A stretch of 64,000 nucleotides of DNA, from positions 21,682,898-21,746,897 of the forward strand of contig NC_080410.1 in the NCBI RefSeq assembly GCF_030265065.1, read 5' to 3'. Shown piece after piece: positions 1 through 31,984 of this stretch. A program made the translations under genes and the position numbers. Positions within the stretch are counted from its first letter, which is position 1, and each line of letters begins with the position of its first letter. The DNA comes from Corythoichthys intestinalis (taxonomy: Eukaryota > Chordata > Actinopteri > Syngnathiformes > Syngnathidae). The notes under the pieces are model-generated. The model saw only the letters and a program-made list of their open reading frames with translations, was not told where the DNA came from and did no database searches.

Positions 1-558
1 GCGTCAATGACAGTGTGAATTGGGAGATTTGGGACTTTGGCACCCTATGCTGGTTCAGACATTTCACTATAATGTACCTTTCTGACATCCCCCTCCCCAT
101 GAAACTATTGGGGGGGGGGGGGGGGGGGGGGGGGACTAATTTGAGGAGGGGGAGGTCAAGGCAACCCGCTTGAGACACCAATGAACTTTAATCCCTGTGG
201 TGCTATTGGTGAAGTCACTTTTGAGCATGTTGGATTTTGTGAGGCTTGAAATCCAAGAGGTATACGTATATCCCTAAGTTTACCCTCCCTCACCCACCAC
301 CCTTCAACCACCCTCCCTCCCTCCCTCCCTCACAGAGACACAGGGAACAAGGAAAGGGGGGGAAGAGGATCCTCTGCCAAGTGGAGGCCCGTCACGTCCC
401 TCCAGATCATTTTCCCTGCTACGCTGGGCAATGCAATGAGTCCCCCGGTAACCCTTCCCTGTTGTTAACCAGAAGACAGACAGAAGAAAAAGAGCGCATT
501 AGAATTTGAAACGGTGCTGAAATGGCAATTGTAGAAAAAACATCATACAACCATAACA
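1..558. other. Sequence downstream of tnpo2, with a poly-G run
   Basis: No coding exon is supported here. It lies past the tnpo2 stop codon and probably holds its 3' UTR. An ATTAAA on the minus strand at 187-192 is a possible poly(A) signal. A run of 25 G at 110-134 is the main landmark. A second run of almost the same length (26 G, 3770-3795) lies in a tnpo2 intron. The 87-codon frame at 246-509 is low-complexity and proline-rich and shows no family resemblance. Confidence 0.4.
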
Positions 559-559
559 C

Positions 560-636
560 TCTTAGATCAGGTACTAAGGAACAAAACGTTTCATTGCTTT
601 GTCAATGAGCTGGGTTTGTCATCATCTCCAGAGAGG
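560..636 (-). ncRNA. C/D-box snoRNA-like copy 1 (family 1), 3' of the tnpo2 stop
   Basis: On the minus strand there is a C box ATGATGA (619-625), a guide core CCCAGCTCATTGA and a D box CTGA (567-570). The guide core is the one found in the three intronic copies near 4.78, 5.78 and 16.42 kb. The C' box is degenerate and the terminal stem is weaker than in the other copies. It starts 76 bases past the tnpo2 stop, so it lies in the 3' UTR or in an unseen 3' UTR intron. It may be a decayed or retroposed copy. Confidence 0.5.
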
Positions 637-711
637 CAAGGACTTGATACTTGTGAGCCAAAGAAAGACACTGGCAACGTACCGATCAAGTCAGCATCCA
701 GAGTGGACTTG

Positions 712-20451
<19,740 letters not shown>

Positions 20452-20528
20452 CCTGTAGACATGCATTCATTTTGTGTCATATAGGACTGGTAATAATACA
20501 TGGTGGAGGGGGCAGTAAACAAGTGCTC

Positions 20529-20599
20529 TTGGGATCAGACAGTATGAATACAAAGACCATCAAGTATGAGTCAGTTAATTTAATGCATCATCTCCCACA
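20529..20599 (-). ncRNA. snord41: SNORD41-like C/D-box snoRNA, tnpo2 5' UTR intron
   Basis: It has the same D-side guide TTTGTATTCATACTGT as the copy at 19.3 kb. D box CTGA is at 20535-20538, D' CTGA lies in TAACTGACTC, C' TTGATGG is present, and the C box variant ATGATGC is at 20585-20591. It sits 77 bases ahead of the first coding exon of tnpo2, in the intron after the non-coding exon. Two neighbouring copies suggest an intron-to-intron duplication. Confidence 0.8.
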
Positions 20600-20845
20600 T
20601 TAAAAGAAACACTAAACTAGTTAGAAACTGGTGAGATATAAGAACAAATACTTTACTCTGGACTTAAGTAGTTATTTTTGCTCACATATTACTTTTACTC
20701 CCATTCTTCAATTTTCCATACAGTGGATAGCTGTACTTTCCACTTCTTAATTACGTAGATATTACGTTAACCTCAAGAACAGTAACGTGATACTAAACGC
20801 ATCATAACGACAACAACAGATTCACAGAAGTAAGATATTGACATA

Positions 20846-21340
20846 CAGTGATACCTCAGCTCACGAACGCTTAAGCTCACGAACATTTCGCCTCAAGAAC
20901 ATTAAATTCGCGAGCATATAGTCTCTGCTGACGAACTAGTTTTCGGCGGACGAACCAAACCACGCAGTCAAACAGCGCCACGAGAAGCTGACGCACGCTC
21001 ACGGCGTCCCAGTTCGTCCCCTCCCTTTCATTGAGTGCGGACGTGGTTTGTGTTTGATAGACATTTTGGACCATATTGAGTGTACTTTTGCTATTATGGG
21101 ACCGAAAAAGACCCCACCACAGGCTAGTGTTAAGCCTAAGAAGACATTAAAGAAAATAAGGTATATTTTTGTGTATTTTTAAGGCTTATTTAGTAGAAAA
21201 TTATTGTTTTATGGGGACCTGGGAACGGATTATTCTCATTTTAATGGTTTCTTATGGGAAATAAATGTTCGGAAGACGAACTTTTCGCCTTACACACACT
21301 TTCTGGGAACCAATTATGTTCGTGAGCTGAGGTATCACTG
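20846..21340 (+). mobile_element. Tigger/pogo-like non-autonomous element
   Basis: Perfect inverted ends CAGTGATACCTCAGCTCACG and CGTGAGCTGAGGTATCACTG stand between TA dinucleotides (20844-20845, 21341-21342). Inside, ATG at 21096 reads MGPKKTPPQASVKPKKTLKK, like the N-terminus of Tigger transposases. The rest of the gene is deleted. Length 495 bp, in the 5' UTR intron of tnpo2. Confidence 0.85.
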
Positions 21341-21345
21341 TATTT

Positions 21346-22297
21346 AAGAAAACTGCCATTGTCAACTATGTGAATGTATATTTTCCATGAACCAATCTTG
21401 TGTCAAGCGTGACCCACCAGTTTGTAATATTCATCAAGTCTCGTAAACAAACAGTAGGGCTGCAAAAAACTATCACTAATCAACAATGATTTTTACAAAA
21501 TGTTGACGAATGGGTTCATATAAAAATCACATTATTTGCTGTCAAATGGCTTAACATTTCAGCTATCCTGGAACCCAAAATTAAGTGTGCCAAGTACAGA
21601 GAAGGTACTACATAGCGAAGAGGAAAATGATTATCCTTCAATTAGTTTAGGGTATGTATTTTACTTTTGCCAGTTCTAGTTAAAAAAAACAAAAACATTT
21701 GCTGCGGTAATGTACAGTAACTTTCTTGGTTGCCTATCTAGTGTAGGTAGCTTCTGGCACCTCTACAAATCTCATTAGGGGAACATGCTAGCTAGACGCC
21801 CGAAACGAGCACATTAAACACTAGCAGTTAAAATCTATGACCCGGCTTAATCCTTCCAAGGTAATCCTGCCCCAACCCCCACGCCACCTTCCTGATAATA
21901 GAAACGCATTTAAAGACAACATTGTATGAAAAAAACAAGATAAAACGACCGTGAACAATATATGGATGTGGATCTGAACTGTATTGCCGGGGGTCCCGCG
22001 TCCTCATGATTTAACTGAGAAACGGTGAGGCTAAAAGTCAGCTAACTTTAGCAACTTAGCAGGAGCACTGTGTCCAATTCTGTCAGTAAAATAGGTATTT
22101 TCGCTAGAATGGGACGACACGAAAAAATACACACACACGATAGCATCGATTGTATAAAATGATATTGCTTGGGGTCGAGCAAACAGTGTGGATGATGTTA
22201 ACGAAATCGCCCTTCTATTTCGGGCCTGGTCAAAAGGAAAGTTTCAATGCATCGTGTTCACGTTAGACGGGCAATAAAGGACAAGTACAACACTAAC
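21346..22297. other. Unassigned part of the tnpo2 5' intron
   Basis: No exon is supported. AGGGCTGCAAAAAACTA near 21452 looks like a decayed hAT terminus. A possible alternative donor (CAG|GTTAGT on the minus strand) lies at 22298. Confidence 0.3.
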
Positions 22298-22672
22298 CTG
22301 AAGACGGAAAGCCGAACCTCTAATTGCTAGTCGGTCATATATTCAAACTGGGTTACCATTCGTAGATGAAGTGGTGATGTTCACTAAATATAGCTGCAAA
22401 CTTGTTGAACACGTTGCGCAAGGTGGTGCTAATGCTAAGACTAGTACACGAGCCTGTGCCGAAAAACGAAAACTTCACACAAAATTAATGACCACCGTAA
22501 ACAACGACATAACATGGTTATCGTGACATTTTGAAATGTAGAAAGTACAAACCGTACGCTAAAAATACATACAATGTTGACTTTTAGTTGGAATATTAAT
22601 GCTGGGCCGCTCTTCCACCGTCCCTCGTTGCTGTTGTTCTTGTTCAAATGGGCATTCGGCACGCTGACTGAG

Positions 22673-22721
22673 ACTCACTCCTGGCGGCTTCCGTTCTACG
22701 CATTTTGGTCGTCTCGCGAGA
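22673..22721 (-). promoter_or_regulatory. tnpo2: tnpo2 core promoter and non-coding exon 1
   Basis: The palindrome TCTCGCGAGA at 22712-22721 is a known vertebrate promoter element of CpG-type housekeeping genes. Just downstream on the minus strand is GAACGGAAGCCGCCAGGA followed by a GTGAGT donor (22673-22678). A short 5' UTR exon of about 22679-22710 is therefore likely, spliced to the exon at 20353-20452. Start site not proven. Confidence 0.6.
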
Positions 22722-23059
22722 TTACCTAGGTGCAATACATAAATGTACTGTACTATGGAACGTTCTTAGTCGAGACTGATTGAATGAGTGGTTTGCTTTT
22801 GACACCGAGTACCTCGTTGAAAACGCTTTGATCTACGAGTTCCAACGTAATGACCAATACGTACCTAGGAACAGTGACAACCTTTATGTTTTCATCAAAA
22901 CGAGGACGATGTTTCGTTCTTCTTCATTCTGTACACCGTTTGAATATTAAAATGAGGGCCAGTCATTGAATTAAAAAAATCATTAAAGTTAAATAACACT
23001 TTCATTGGCTTATTTAAAAAAAACAAATATTTTATTCATTTATTATGTTTTTATTTATT

Positions 23060-24715
23060 CTTTATTTTATTTAATATTTATTTTATCAGGCAGTCTCATT
23101 GTGATTAATATCTGTTTTACAAGAGAGGCCTGAGCACAAAGAAACATTCACAAATGTCAGACAACACAAAATACACTAACGGAAACAGTCACAATAATCA
23201 GTAAAAACATCAGACAAAAGATTTGAAATCACCGAGATGAATGACTGACTGTAGTTTAAGAGTAGAATGCAATTCGTTCCACCTAAGAGGAGCATAATAG
23301 CTAAAGCCAATTCCGCCAACATTAGTGCGTGTGAGTGGAATGTTTAGGGTTAAGTAGTTAGTTTTTCGTGTTTTGTAGTTACTGGATTTGAATGACAGGA
23401 GAGATGTGAGGTAGTTAGGAAGTTTGCACAGTAAAGCCTTATTGATTAATAACATGAGGTGTATATTTCTTCTTGACTGTAGTGAAGACCATCCAACATT
23501 TTGATAAAGGGTGCAATGACGGGTGCAGAAATTGTCATTGTTGATGAAACGTAGTGCACTGAGATAGACAGGGTTTAACTGCTGAAGAGTTGATGGAGCT
23601 GCATGACAATACATGATGTCCCCATAATCAAGAACAGAAACAAAAAATAACACAATGGTTTTCCGGTTAGAAGTTGACAGCCTTTGATTCTATGCAGGAA
23701 GCTAAGTTTGAATTTAAGTTTACGGATTAGATGATGAATATGGGTTTTGAATGATAAATTACTGTCAATCCAAATTCCTAAGTATTTGTATGAGTCAGTG
23801 AGAGTAATTTGGGTACCATTTAGGGATTTGATTACAGGTAAGTCATTGTCAGTAATGGTGGAAGTGGAGAAAACCATGTATTTAGTTTTTTTCAGCATTT
23901 AAAACTAATCTGTGATTATGAAGAGATATATGTAAAGAATCAAAAGCAGTCTGTAAACGACTCAGAGCTAGAGCTGCGGAAGAACCGGGAGCATATAGAA
24001 TGCAATCATCAGAAAAAAAGTGGACATTACAAAATTGATTAGGAAGAATAATATTAATGTATAACGTAAAAAGGAGTGGTCCAAGGACTGACCCCTGCGG
24101 CACCCCATTTGTAATAGTAAGTGGGCTTGATTGAACACCGTCAGCAGCAACGGTCAGAACCAGTTGAGAGCATTGGCCTGCAGTTTATGAAGAAGAATTT
24201 TATGATCAACGGTATCAAATGCTTTTGAAAGATCAATGAAAAGAGCAGCACAGAACTGACACAGAAAGGAGACAATATTATTTAACACAAAAACTATAGC
24301 TGTAATTGTACTGAGACCTGGGCAAAAACCAGACTGTTGCGGCTGAAGTATATTAGATGAGTCAATAAAAGAACGTAGTTGAGAATTGATCAAAGATTCA
24401 AGAATTTTGGATAAAAACGGAAGCTTGGATATTGGACAGTAATTATTGAGGTCAGAGATGTCACCATTTTTATGTAGCGGGATTACAGTAGCAGTTTTCA
24501 AAGAGGTTGGAATGATTCCAGATAGAAGGGTTTGGTTAAAAATATGAGCTAAATATGGACTGATAAATGGAGCACTTAATTGAAGAAGATATGGATCTAG
24601 ATGGTCTGCACCAGCATTTTTGGAAGCCTTCCCTTTACTCAAAATTTTAAAAACATCAGAACTTTGAATATGTATATATTGTGTGTTGTTTTTGTGTCTT
24701 GTGTGCAAAGTATCT
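23060..24715 (-). mobile_element. 5'-truncated non-LTR retrotransposon (L2/Rex-Babar-like)
   Basis: Minus-strand reverse transcriptase blocks are in order: AGADHLDPYLLQLSAPF, AALFIDLSKAFDTVDHKIL (block A), MPQGSVLGPLLFTLYIN (block B), VHFFSDDCILYAPG (block C, usually F/YADD). Then come NAEKTKYMVFS-type and, at the C-terminus, KLPNYLTSL and GFSYYAPLRWNELHS. The frame changes at least three times (24154, about 23890, about 23600). The endonuclease and ORF1 are missing. The A block and C-terminal FSYYAPxxWN favour the L2/Rex1 group, but clade is a guess. The 3' end lies in the TTTATTT-rich tract near 23.06 kb. Confidence 0.85.
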
Positions 24716-24898
24716 TCGGTTTAATGTTCAAGATCATCAAAATAAATGAGACAAAGATAACACGAGCACACGCATCACTGCACTTATAAAATTCATTTTT
24801 TTAATTACGAAAAATAAAAACTTTTAAAAGTGACCTGTTTTTTTTTTTTTGAGTATAAAAAGACGCATTTGTCTAAAATACCAGTGGGTTGAATAGAA

Positions 24899-25134
24899 CA
24901 GGGGTTTTCAACCCAGTCCTCAAGGCACACTGTGGGTCCTGGTTTTTGTTCCAGCCGATCCAGCAGAGACAGTTGAACCAATGAGGCTTCTGCTAAAACA
25001 AGCCACACCTGACTGCAATCAACTGATTGCACTTGTAAAACACCAGATTGGGGAAAAAGTGTTGTCATCTTGTTTGGTAAGAATGAAATCCTGCACCCAC
25101 AGTGTGCCTTAGTGGAATAGGTTGGGAACCCCTG
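24899..25134. mobile_element. hAT MITE, 236 bp
   Basis: Ends CAGGGGTTTTCAACC and GGTTGGGAACCCCTG, with a perfect 8-bp duplication GAATAGAA (24891-24898, 25135-25142). Near each end are TCAAGGCACACTG and CAGTGTGCCTTA. There is no coding content. Confidence 0.88.
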
Positions 25135-25353
25135 GAATAGAAAACAGTGAACACTGAATCCGATGATAGTAATGGTGAAATATTGGAACACTTCCGGTCA
25201 TTAAAATACAATAGTGTATTTGAAATGTTCTGAATAATAAATAATTCTTTACTCAGTATAGTTATTGCTACTACAATGTCGATGAGCATAGAATGTTAAT
25301 GTAATTCAGAAATGACTGTATGATACAGTATATTGTTTTGTAATTACACTGTA

Positions 25354-28300
25354 TCAAGCATTCAGTATGTCCACAGCAGTTGGCATAAAATGCTGTTCGT
25401 ATCCTGACATGTCTTGTTCTTCTTCTGATGAACTCCAACAATCATCCCTGCCCGCACCACCACCCGCACTCTTTTCCTCCTCAGAGTCAACCATTTCTCT
25501 GTATTCGTCTCCACTATATCTATTTGTCCTACAAGTGCATCTCTTTGAGGGCGCTGCTGGTCTTGTTTGGTCTTCAGAGAGACAGTCCTGTTCACATACA
25601 GGGCATTGTATTTCCACTACTTCTAAAATGGACATGGTGGGAGGTGGTTCATTGATTGGGATCCAGATCCAAGGTATGGTATCATTCATCTGCAATGATA
25701 TAACACAGAATGAAAACATTCTCTTTCAAAATGTTGACTATCTTACATAGCATTTACCTGAAAAAAATTAAACTCACCCGATACTTAGTCATTTTGAAGA
25801 TGGTGCTATTGTAAGGATCTGGAACCTTCTCATTTATACACAGACATGCCTTGTCTGCTCCTTTATGAAAACTGCCAAACAAGCATGTTGTGTTAGTGAC
25901 GTTGAAACAGGCAAAACCATTTTAATGCAAGTCTATATTGAGACAAAATTTAGCATCTCACCTGAATAAAATCAAAAGACAGCATATTATAGCAGGTAGG
26001 AGCAGGAACGCTAGTAAATGTGCTGACAAACAGAGATGGAGAAGTGTATGGCATAAGAAAACAGATTTGTCTTATTTGATACATTTTTATGAAAAGAGTA
26101 ATCATGAAAAAAAAAGTTACATTTTGATTTGAGCTCAAGGTGCTCTGGTTGCGTTGTGATGAAACTGGTGGTGACATTGGCTCCTGGTCCAGCTGCAGTC
26201 ACAGCCTGGATCCAAACTTCGTACTCCTGATTTGCACTGAGGTTTAGCAGCTCAAGTGTTTTATTTCCATCCTGAGGGGAAGCGCTCACATTGTACACTG
26301 CTGTAGGGGTGAAATAGTGTTGGGTTGAAGTCTCATAATTAAAGTATAGCAAACACACAGAGATTTTAAAATAATTCTGTGATTCAAATTGTATATATAT
26401 TACAAGGGGCAAAAACGCCCTTTAGCCCTGATCCATTACAGAGAGAATAAGTAAAAAATAACCTGAAATGTGAAAATTACTCATAGTATGTAATAATACA
26501 TTTGGGGTATAGGCAAGTTAACATGCTTGAAATTTCTTAAACAGACAGTTACCAACAATTTTGTGCATGAGTAGCTGACTGTTGCTACGTTTTTGTGTGG
26601 CAAACTTTGGCTTTAAGGAGTTTTTGTAATTTACTTTTTCCATGAGTCTTTCCATGTATTCCTATTTTGTAGTAGAGGATCAGCCCGTTCTGCATGTCCA
26701 GCGGTACAGGCTCCCATAGTAGGGTTGCATGTGTTGCAGCAATAGAATTTACTTTAAATAATGGCACTTTGGCTGGAACTGCAAAGTAAAGAAACAAAAA
26801 CAAATTGACAAAATCAATCAAAAAAGTTATGTTTGTTAGAGTAGTTATTATATGTATGAATACCTACTTCCGTGACTAGAATATCCAATAACAGATGAAA
26901 TATGATGGCTTTGTTGATTGGCTCTTACAGTAAATAGAGACACTTGGTAGGGCCTGTACTTTTCAAACTGACCTGTAAGGAGAAAGAACCAAAGTGGAAC
27001 GGTTTAGTTTAATTTTTCCCCCCGCTCTTTAATATTTGCCAATTGCCAATATATATACTGTAGAATAACAAATAAAGCAGACCTGTAAATGTAACTGAAG
27101 TACAGCTTTTATTCACTCTGATCCAGTCAAATCCTTTCCCCAAATGACACCCTGCTTGTTTGTATTGGACCACATATTCGTCGATTGATTTGGCGTCAGG
27201 GAGCCAAAAGGAAGGATCCCAAGAGATTGTGAGGTTCTCTGTATTCATCGTGACATTAATAAAGTCCTCACCTCTAGCTTTACCTATAAACATCAGAGCA
27301 ACATGTTGGCTACAATAATTTGAGTGGACTATGGAGTAAAAGTATAAAAAAAACAAAAAGCAATAGGCTATGTGATGTGATCAGGAATATGAAATAAAAA
27401 TATATATTTCTGGGTTTCTGTTTCCTTGGTATCCTATAATGTCCTGTATTTAATTTGTAAAGCAGTAAAAATCAATAACACAAAATAACAAAGCCATTTA
27501 TTACGGTGTTTGATTGCTTTTGGAAGAAAACATAATAATCATTACATGGTTGAAAATAGTGTTGTTTTTGTCAACGATAATGAAAATATTTCAGCGACAT
27601 CAATTTTTTGTGACGATGACGAGCTAAAAATGTGTCTTGGAAGACTAAAACATCATAAACCGAATGCCAGTTTTTGTTTGACGAGATGAGATAAAATTGG
27701 CCGTCGTTTCCGTCATAAGTTCACAATGTGTGACATTTTCTTATCGTATGTGTGGTTTAGTTAGCACAGCACATTGTAGCAGTGTTTGGTCATATCACTC
27801 ATGTGTCGTGCTGCATGCCCCCCCACCAAATACACACACATGTTTACGCACAACATAATCTCAAGGTTCAAAACTTGCTTTTTTTGAAACATGTCATGTC
27901 TTATGTTGGCTAGATACGCCATGTTGCTTTAGCCTTTAAAGGTCCGTGCTGATTGATCATCACGCCCTAAATGTAACTTGTAGCGTTAGCATTGCCTTCG
28001 CGTGAGCCTCGGCATTCAGCATGGTGAGTGTCCAGGTGAGTTTAATTAATTGAAAATAATGTACTGTTTTCCTGTTGGGTGTGTATTATCATCACAAAGA
28101 TAGTGATGTCCTTGCAGACTCTACTATTACAGTATGTGCTATTCTCTCAGTGTCCATTTAAAATTATTGGAAACCTTTTATTTGTGTATCTATTTATTCA
28201 TGGTATAAAACTTTTTAAGTTTACAGACGAAAACATTTTCAGTAATTGTGGACTAAAACTAGGTAAAATTTGTCAGTCTTCCTTGACTAAAACTAGACGA

Positions 28301-31300
28301 TAACAAATCAGTATTTGCGTCCAAAAGACTAAGACGAAAATCAAAAGGGCTGGCAAAACAACACTGGTTGAAAGAGTACTTCAAATATTCATTCCAACTT
28401 AACATACCTAAGCTAAAATCAATCAAATCACAGAATGGATACCTGGCTCTGGAATTGCAAGGTAGGAGTGCATTGTAGCCCCATGGGCATTGTAGGCTAA
28501 CACACTTGCTGATGACACACTCTTTAAAGAAGAGTTGAGGTAGCATTGGTGCTCATCACAGACCAACAAGCCCCTTGGCTCAGCGATGGAAATATTCACT
28601 AATTCCGTCATGTTGTGGTTGGAGGACAGCTTAACTTCATATCCCAAAATTTGGCCGTGAGCTTGAGAAATTGGAATCTTCTGGAGGGGAACAGGGTGGG
28701 GGGCAAAGAGCAAAGTTTAATATGACTCATGAGAGTTGGATTTGAGAGGTAATGCGCATAAAATGGATATAATTTCTTGATGGTAGTGTTATCTTTTTTG
28801 TGAAACATCTAACATTAAAACTGCAATATTACAAATCAACAATTACATCTTGTTTTTTGTTTCTCATATTTATTGTGGTGGTGACTACAAATTAATACTG
28901 TCAATGTCCCAGTACTACGGGATCAATTGTATTTTTTGTGCTGTGATGAAAACTTGTGTGAAAATTTGTGTGGTCAAACTTCTGTTATTCCGAGATTCCC
29001 AGGCCAAGAAACTAATCATACAGTTTGCTTACTATTATAATCAGTAAATTAAGTTGTGTGTTGTGTACCTTCCATGTCATAACACAATCATTATTAGTGG
29101 CAGACACACCACAATCCTTCCATACATCTATCTGTCCAGTAGGAGCTGACAAAAAAAATGTGCGGCAAAAATTAGTATAGTAGTATTTTTAATGCACGTC
29201 AATTCTAAATAATGAACATAATTCTCAACCGCTTCTTCGGAGAAGGTTTACCTGTCTCAAAACTCATTATTTTGTGGGTTGCGCTCCAGTTACTTTTCAA
29301 GCCTGTTGCACAGGAACAGCGGACTTGAAATTCATAGACTAAACCAGGCCGGACAGGACCACTGAATTCATAGTTGACTTGTCCTCCAATTTCCTCCTAA
29401 ACCAAATGTAAAACATTGTGGTAGTGGTACAGTTGCTTTCACATCATCAACTGTGATGTGGAAAGAACTAAAAGAAACAGGCTTTTTTAATACCTCACGC
29501 CAGAATTGTTCTACTTCATTCCGAAATCTCACGTCACAAGAACCCAAAGAAAGATGCGATTGAAGATTACAGATAGACTTCCAGGATATTTCCAAAGGAT
29601 CTTGTTGGCTTCGTGTAAATATAGGAGGAGATGGTTTCACTAAAAGCAGAGGAGAAAGAAGTCGCTCATGTTAAAAAAGATTCTGTAGATGTAAATTTGA
29701 GCAAAATTTCCATTACTCACCAAGGTTGCCTGTGTTGAAGACAACTACTTGGGATTTGGCAGAACCATATTTGCTCTCAGCCTGGACCCAAACAGGAAGT
29801 TCACTATACATGGAAAAGTGTTCACGGCCGATTAGCCCACTTAAACTGGTCCCTGTATTCACATGGTCCACTCTGAAGAGGAAGTGGGAGGCGACCTGGT
29901 AAGTCCACTTGATAATGCTCATTTAGCAGAGGTGGATAGTAAAACTAGATTGGCTTTGTGACTTCTTGGAAGAATTGTATTTGTTCAAGTAGTTTTAGTG
30001 CATCACGAGTTTTACTTGAGTATGTTTGGTAAGAAGAAACTCGGTTTTTACTCCATAACTTGAGCTACTTTTGTATTTTATCTAGAGGTGTTTATAATTG
30101 CCTTGACAATATATTTGATTCTTCAATGAGGTTTGTGTCACATTACCCAATCCAACATAAGGTAGCCTCAGAACTAGTGATATTTGACTGAAAAACAGTT
30201 ATCTTCCGCGCTACTGCGTTACACAAACATATTTGTATGGAAAAATAAGCGTATAGATCAGGGTTCACTAAATCCAGACCTCAATGCCACTTTTCCTGTC
30301 GTGTTTTCCACATCTCTCTCCCCTAACACACCTGAATCAAATGACTGTGATCAGCAACCTCTCCAGAAGCCTGATAATGATCCTCATTATTTTGATTCAG
30401 GTGTGTTGGAGGAGGGAGACCTGGAAAACACGACAGGAAAAGTGGCACCGAAGTCCGGATTTAGTGAACCCTGGTACAGTACATTAGATCTACAGCTCAT
30501 TGGAGTGAAGGCAAATTTTGTAGTAAATGGATGGCTTGACTACAAAAAAGGGATGATGATGATGATGATGCCTATTGTTGTTGTTCCATAAGTGTAAACT
30601 AATAAAGGTAATGTAAGACAATTTCATGCTGATAAATCTGCCTGACTTGACGTTACAGTATTTTAAAAAATATTGAATTTACTTTTCTTTTAGTTAGTGA
30701 TACTGTTCGGCAATATCTGAAGTTGCACAATCCAATTTTGTACTTATGTTTATTTAACATTCATGCCCCAATTAAAAAGTAAAAATTAAGTCCCATACTT
30801 TTACTCTTACATTTGTGGCCTCTCTTCCCATTTCTGTTATTTACTGAAGAGTATCATGATGCTCTTACACATTGTGTGCTGTTTCCCAGTGTAGACTGTA
30901 GTTTGTGGAGACCCGGGGATCAAATCTGTGATTCCAATTACAGTGAATATCAACCCCGCAGATTTCATCACATGGAATGTGACACTCAGGTTTGGAAGGG
31001 GGATATGGAGGACCTAGCAAACCTAAAAGAGAATTTTAAAAATATGCAATTTCAAAATGTGTGGTGTTCTCTTGGGAAAAGAAACATATTAGACCCCAAA
31101 AACTTCACAATTTAACAGTACAATATGATTTCACCTGAGGAATAAGGAATGACAGGTAATGATAACAAAACTCATAAAAACTTAAATCAAATTGGATGAT
31201 TTTAAAGTTTTACTTTCAGAATATTACAAGCAATATGATCATGTTTGAACAAATATTTTGTTAAATATTTTTTTCAACTTAAAATGATATTACTTTAAAA

Positions 31301-31984
31301 CATTAATGTTCTATTTTGTGGAGGAGGGTGAATTTTATGTACAGTACTTAGTACAGTAAAGTATATGCTTATATGAAGACAATTTCGTTGATCATGGGAA
31401 TTTAGTCAACTTCCCAAAAATTGCAGCTTTGAGGTTTCCTAGTTTAATCGTACTTATTAGGAATATTACCACATACATCAAACATGCGAGAATATTATGG
31501 TCGTGACGTCTCAGTTCAACACATAATAGGGCTCAGCAGACTGCTAACAGGAAGTAAGGCGACAGCACATGTGCTTCAAAGCATGCTTGTGACTATATGA
31601 GCTGCAATGAAAAAAACAGAACCGTATCACGGCTCTGTGTGCAAATTATGAACTTTTAGTCATGTGTAATGTGCAATTAAGTGGGCTATCAACTCTTAGT
31701 AGCATAATATAGTGTGGTAAATGATAAACAGTTATACGCATGAAGCCCTTTCTTCTTTTCATGACACGACAGTAACACTTTATTTTTCATTTTAACACTC
31801 CAAATTTAGATGAGAAAAATTGATGTGATTTAATATGAGTGGTATACCCGGAGAAAAATATCTTTATTATAGCAACAACCTAAAAGGCATCACATATTGA
31901 TAAGTTACTGAAAAGCATACCTTCAAGTGCAAAAGAAATTGACATGTTGCCTATTAGGATCAAGAGAAGCCATTCTGGATCCAT
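25354..31984 (-). CDS. il27ra: Interleukin-27 receptor alpha-type cytokine receptor, 14 exons
   Basis: Type I cytokine receptor at the cell surface, a gp130-family relative that signals through JAK/STAT. Exons: 31921-31984, 30869-31013, 29721-29917, 29494-29639, 29252-29396, 29069-29145, 28443-28680, 27083-27283, 26868-26972, 26635-26778, 26121-26300, 25962-26010, 25778-25871, 25354-25689; sum 2121 nt, 706 aa. Signal peptide MDPEWLLLILIGNMSISFAL; first cytokine-receptor domain with ECHIPCDEICGVDIHCNWNH; second domain ends SNWSATH near residue 222, a degenerate WSxWS box; then three fibronectin III domains. Membrane helix FLLLPAIICCLLILF (about 549-563), Box 1 KVPDPYNSTIF (from 579), acidic tail. 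The tail ends GYEQHFMPT (Y692), matching human GYEKHFLPT, a STAT1 site. Neighbours rln3 and rfx1 match human IL27RA synteny. All introns are in phase; no break seen. Confidence 0.88.
27556..28365. mobile_element. hAT-like non-autonomous element in il27ra intron 7
   Basis: Ends ATAGTGTTGTTTTTGTC and GGCAAAACAACACT, flanked by an 8-bp duplication GGTTGAAA (27548-27555, 28366-28373). Subterminal AACGATAATGAAAATATTTC and GAAAACATTTTCAGT, with GTCTTGGAAGACTAAAAC and GACTAAAACTAG repeats, are present. It sits between exons 8 and 7 of the receptor and has no coding content. Confidence 0.8.
29935..30860. repeat. Decayed hAT-like repeat in il27ra intron 2, with a MITE inside
   Basis: AGAGGTGGATAGTAAAACT, 'gagttttacttgagtatg' and, on the far side, 'catacttttactcttac' recall the fish hAT families with ACTTGAGTA termini. 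Ends are not clear. The palindromic MITE at 30259-30473 has inserted into it. A (GAT)n-like run lies at 30551-30569. Confidence 0.4.
30259..30473. mobile_element. Palindromic hAT-like MITE
   Basis: CAGGGTTCACTAAATCCAGA and TCCGGATTTAGTGAACCCTG are inverted ends, and the repeat continues inward (TTTTCCTGTCGTGTTTTCCA against GGAAAACACGACAGGAAAAG). Nearly the whole 215 bp folds back. The target duplication is poor (GTATAGAT/GTACAGTA). Confidence 0.75.

Larger units (their letters stand above)
22722..25353. other. Intergenic stretch between tnpo2 and il27ra
   Basis: It holds a truncated LINE (about 23060-24715) and a hAT MITE (24899-25134). The rest is AT-rich and without coding signal. The 3' UTR of il27ra should start at 25353 and run left, but no confident poly(A) signal was chosen. 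Confidence 0.5.

Noticed and set aside
246-509. 87-codon frame near the left edge
   Set aside because: Proline-rich low-complexity translation of CCCTCC repeats, no family match, no splice logic.
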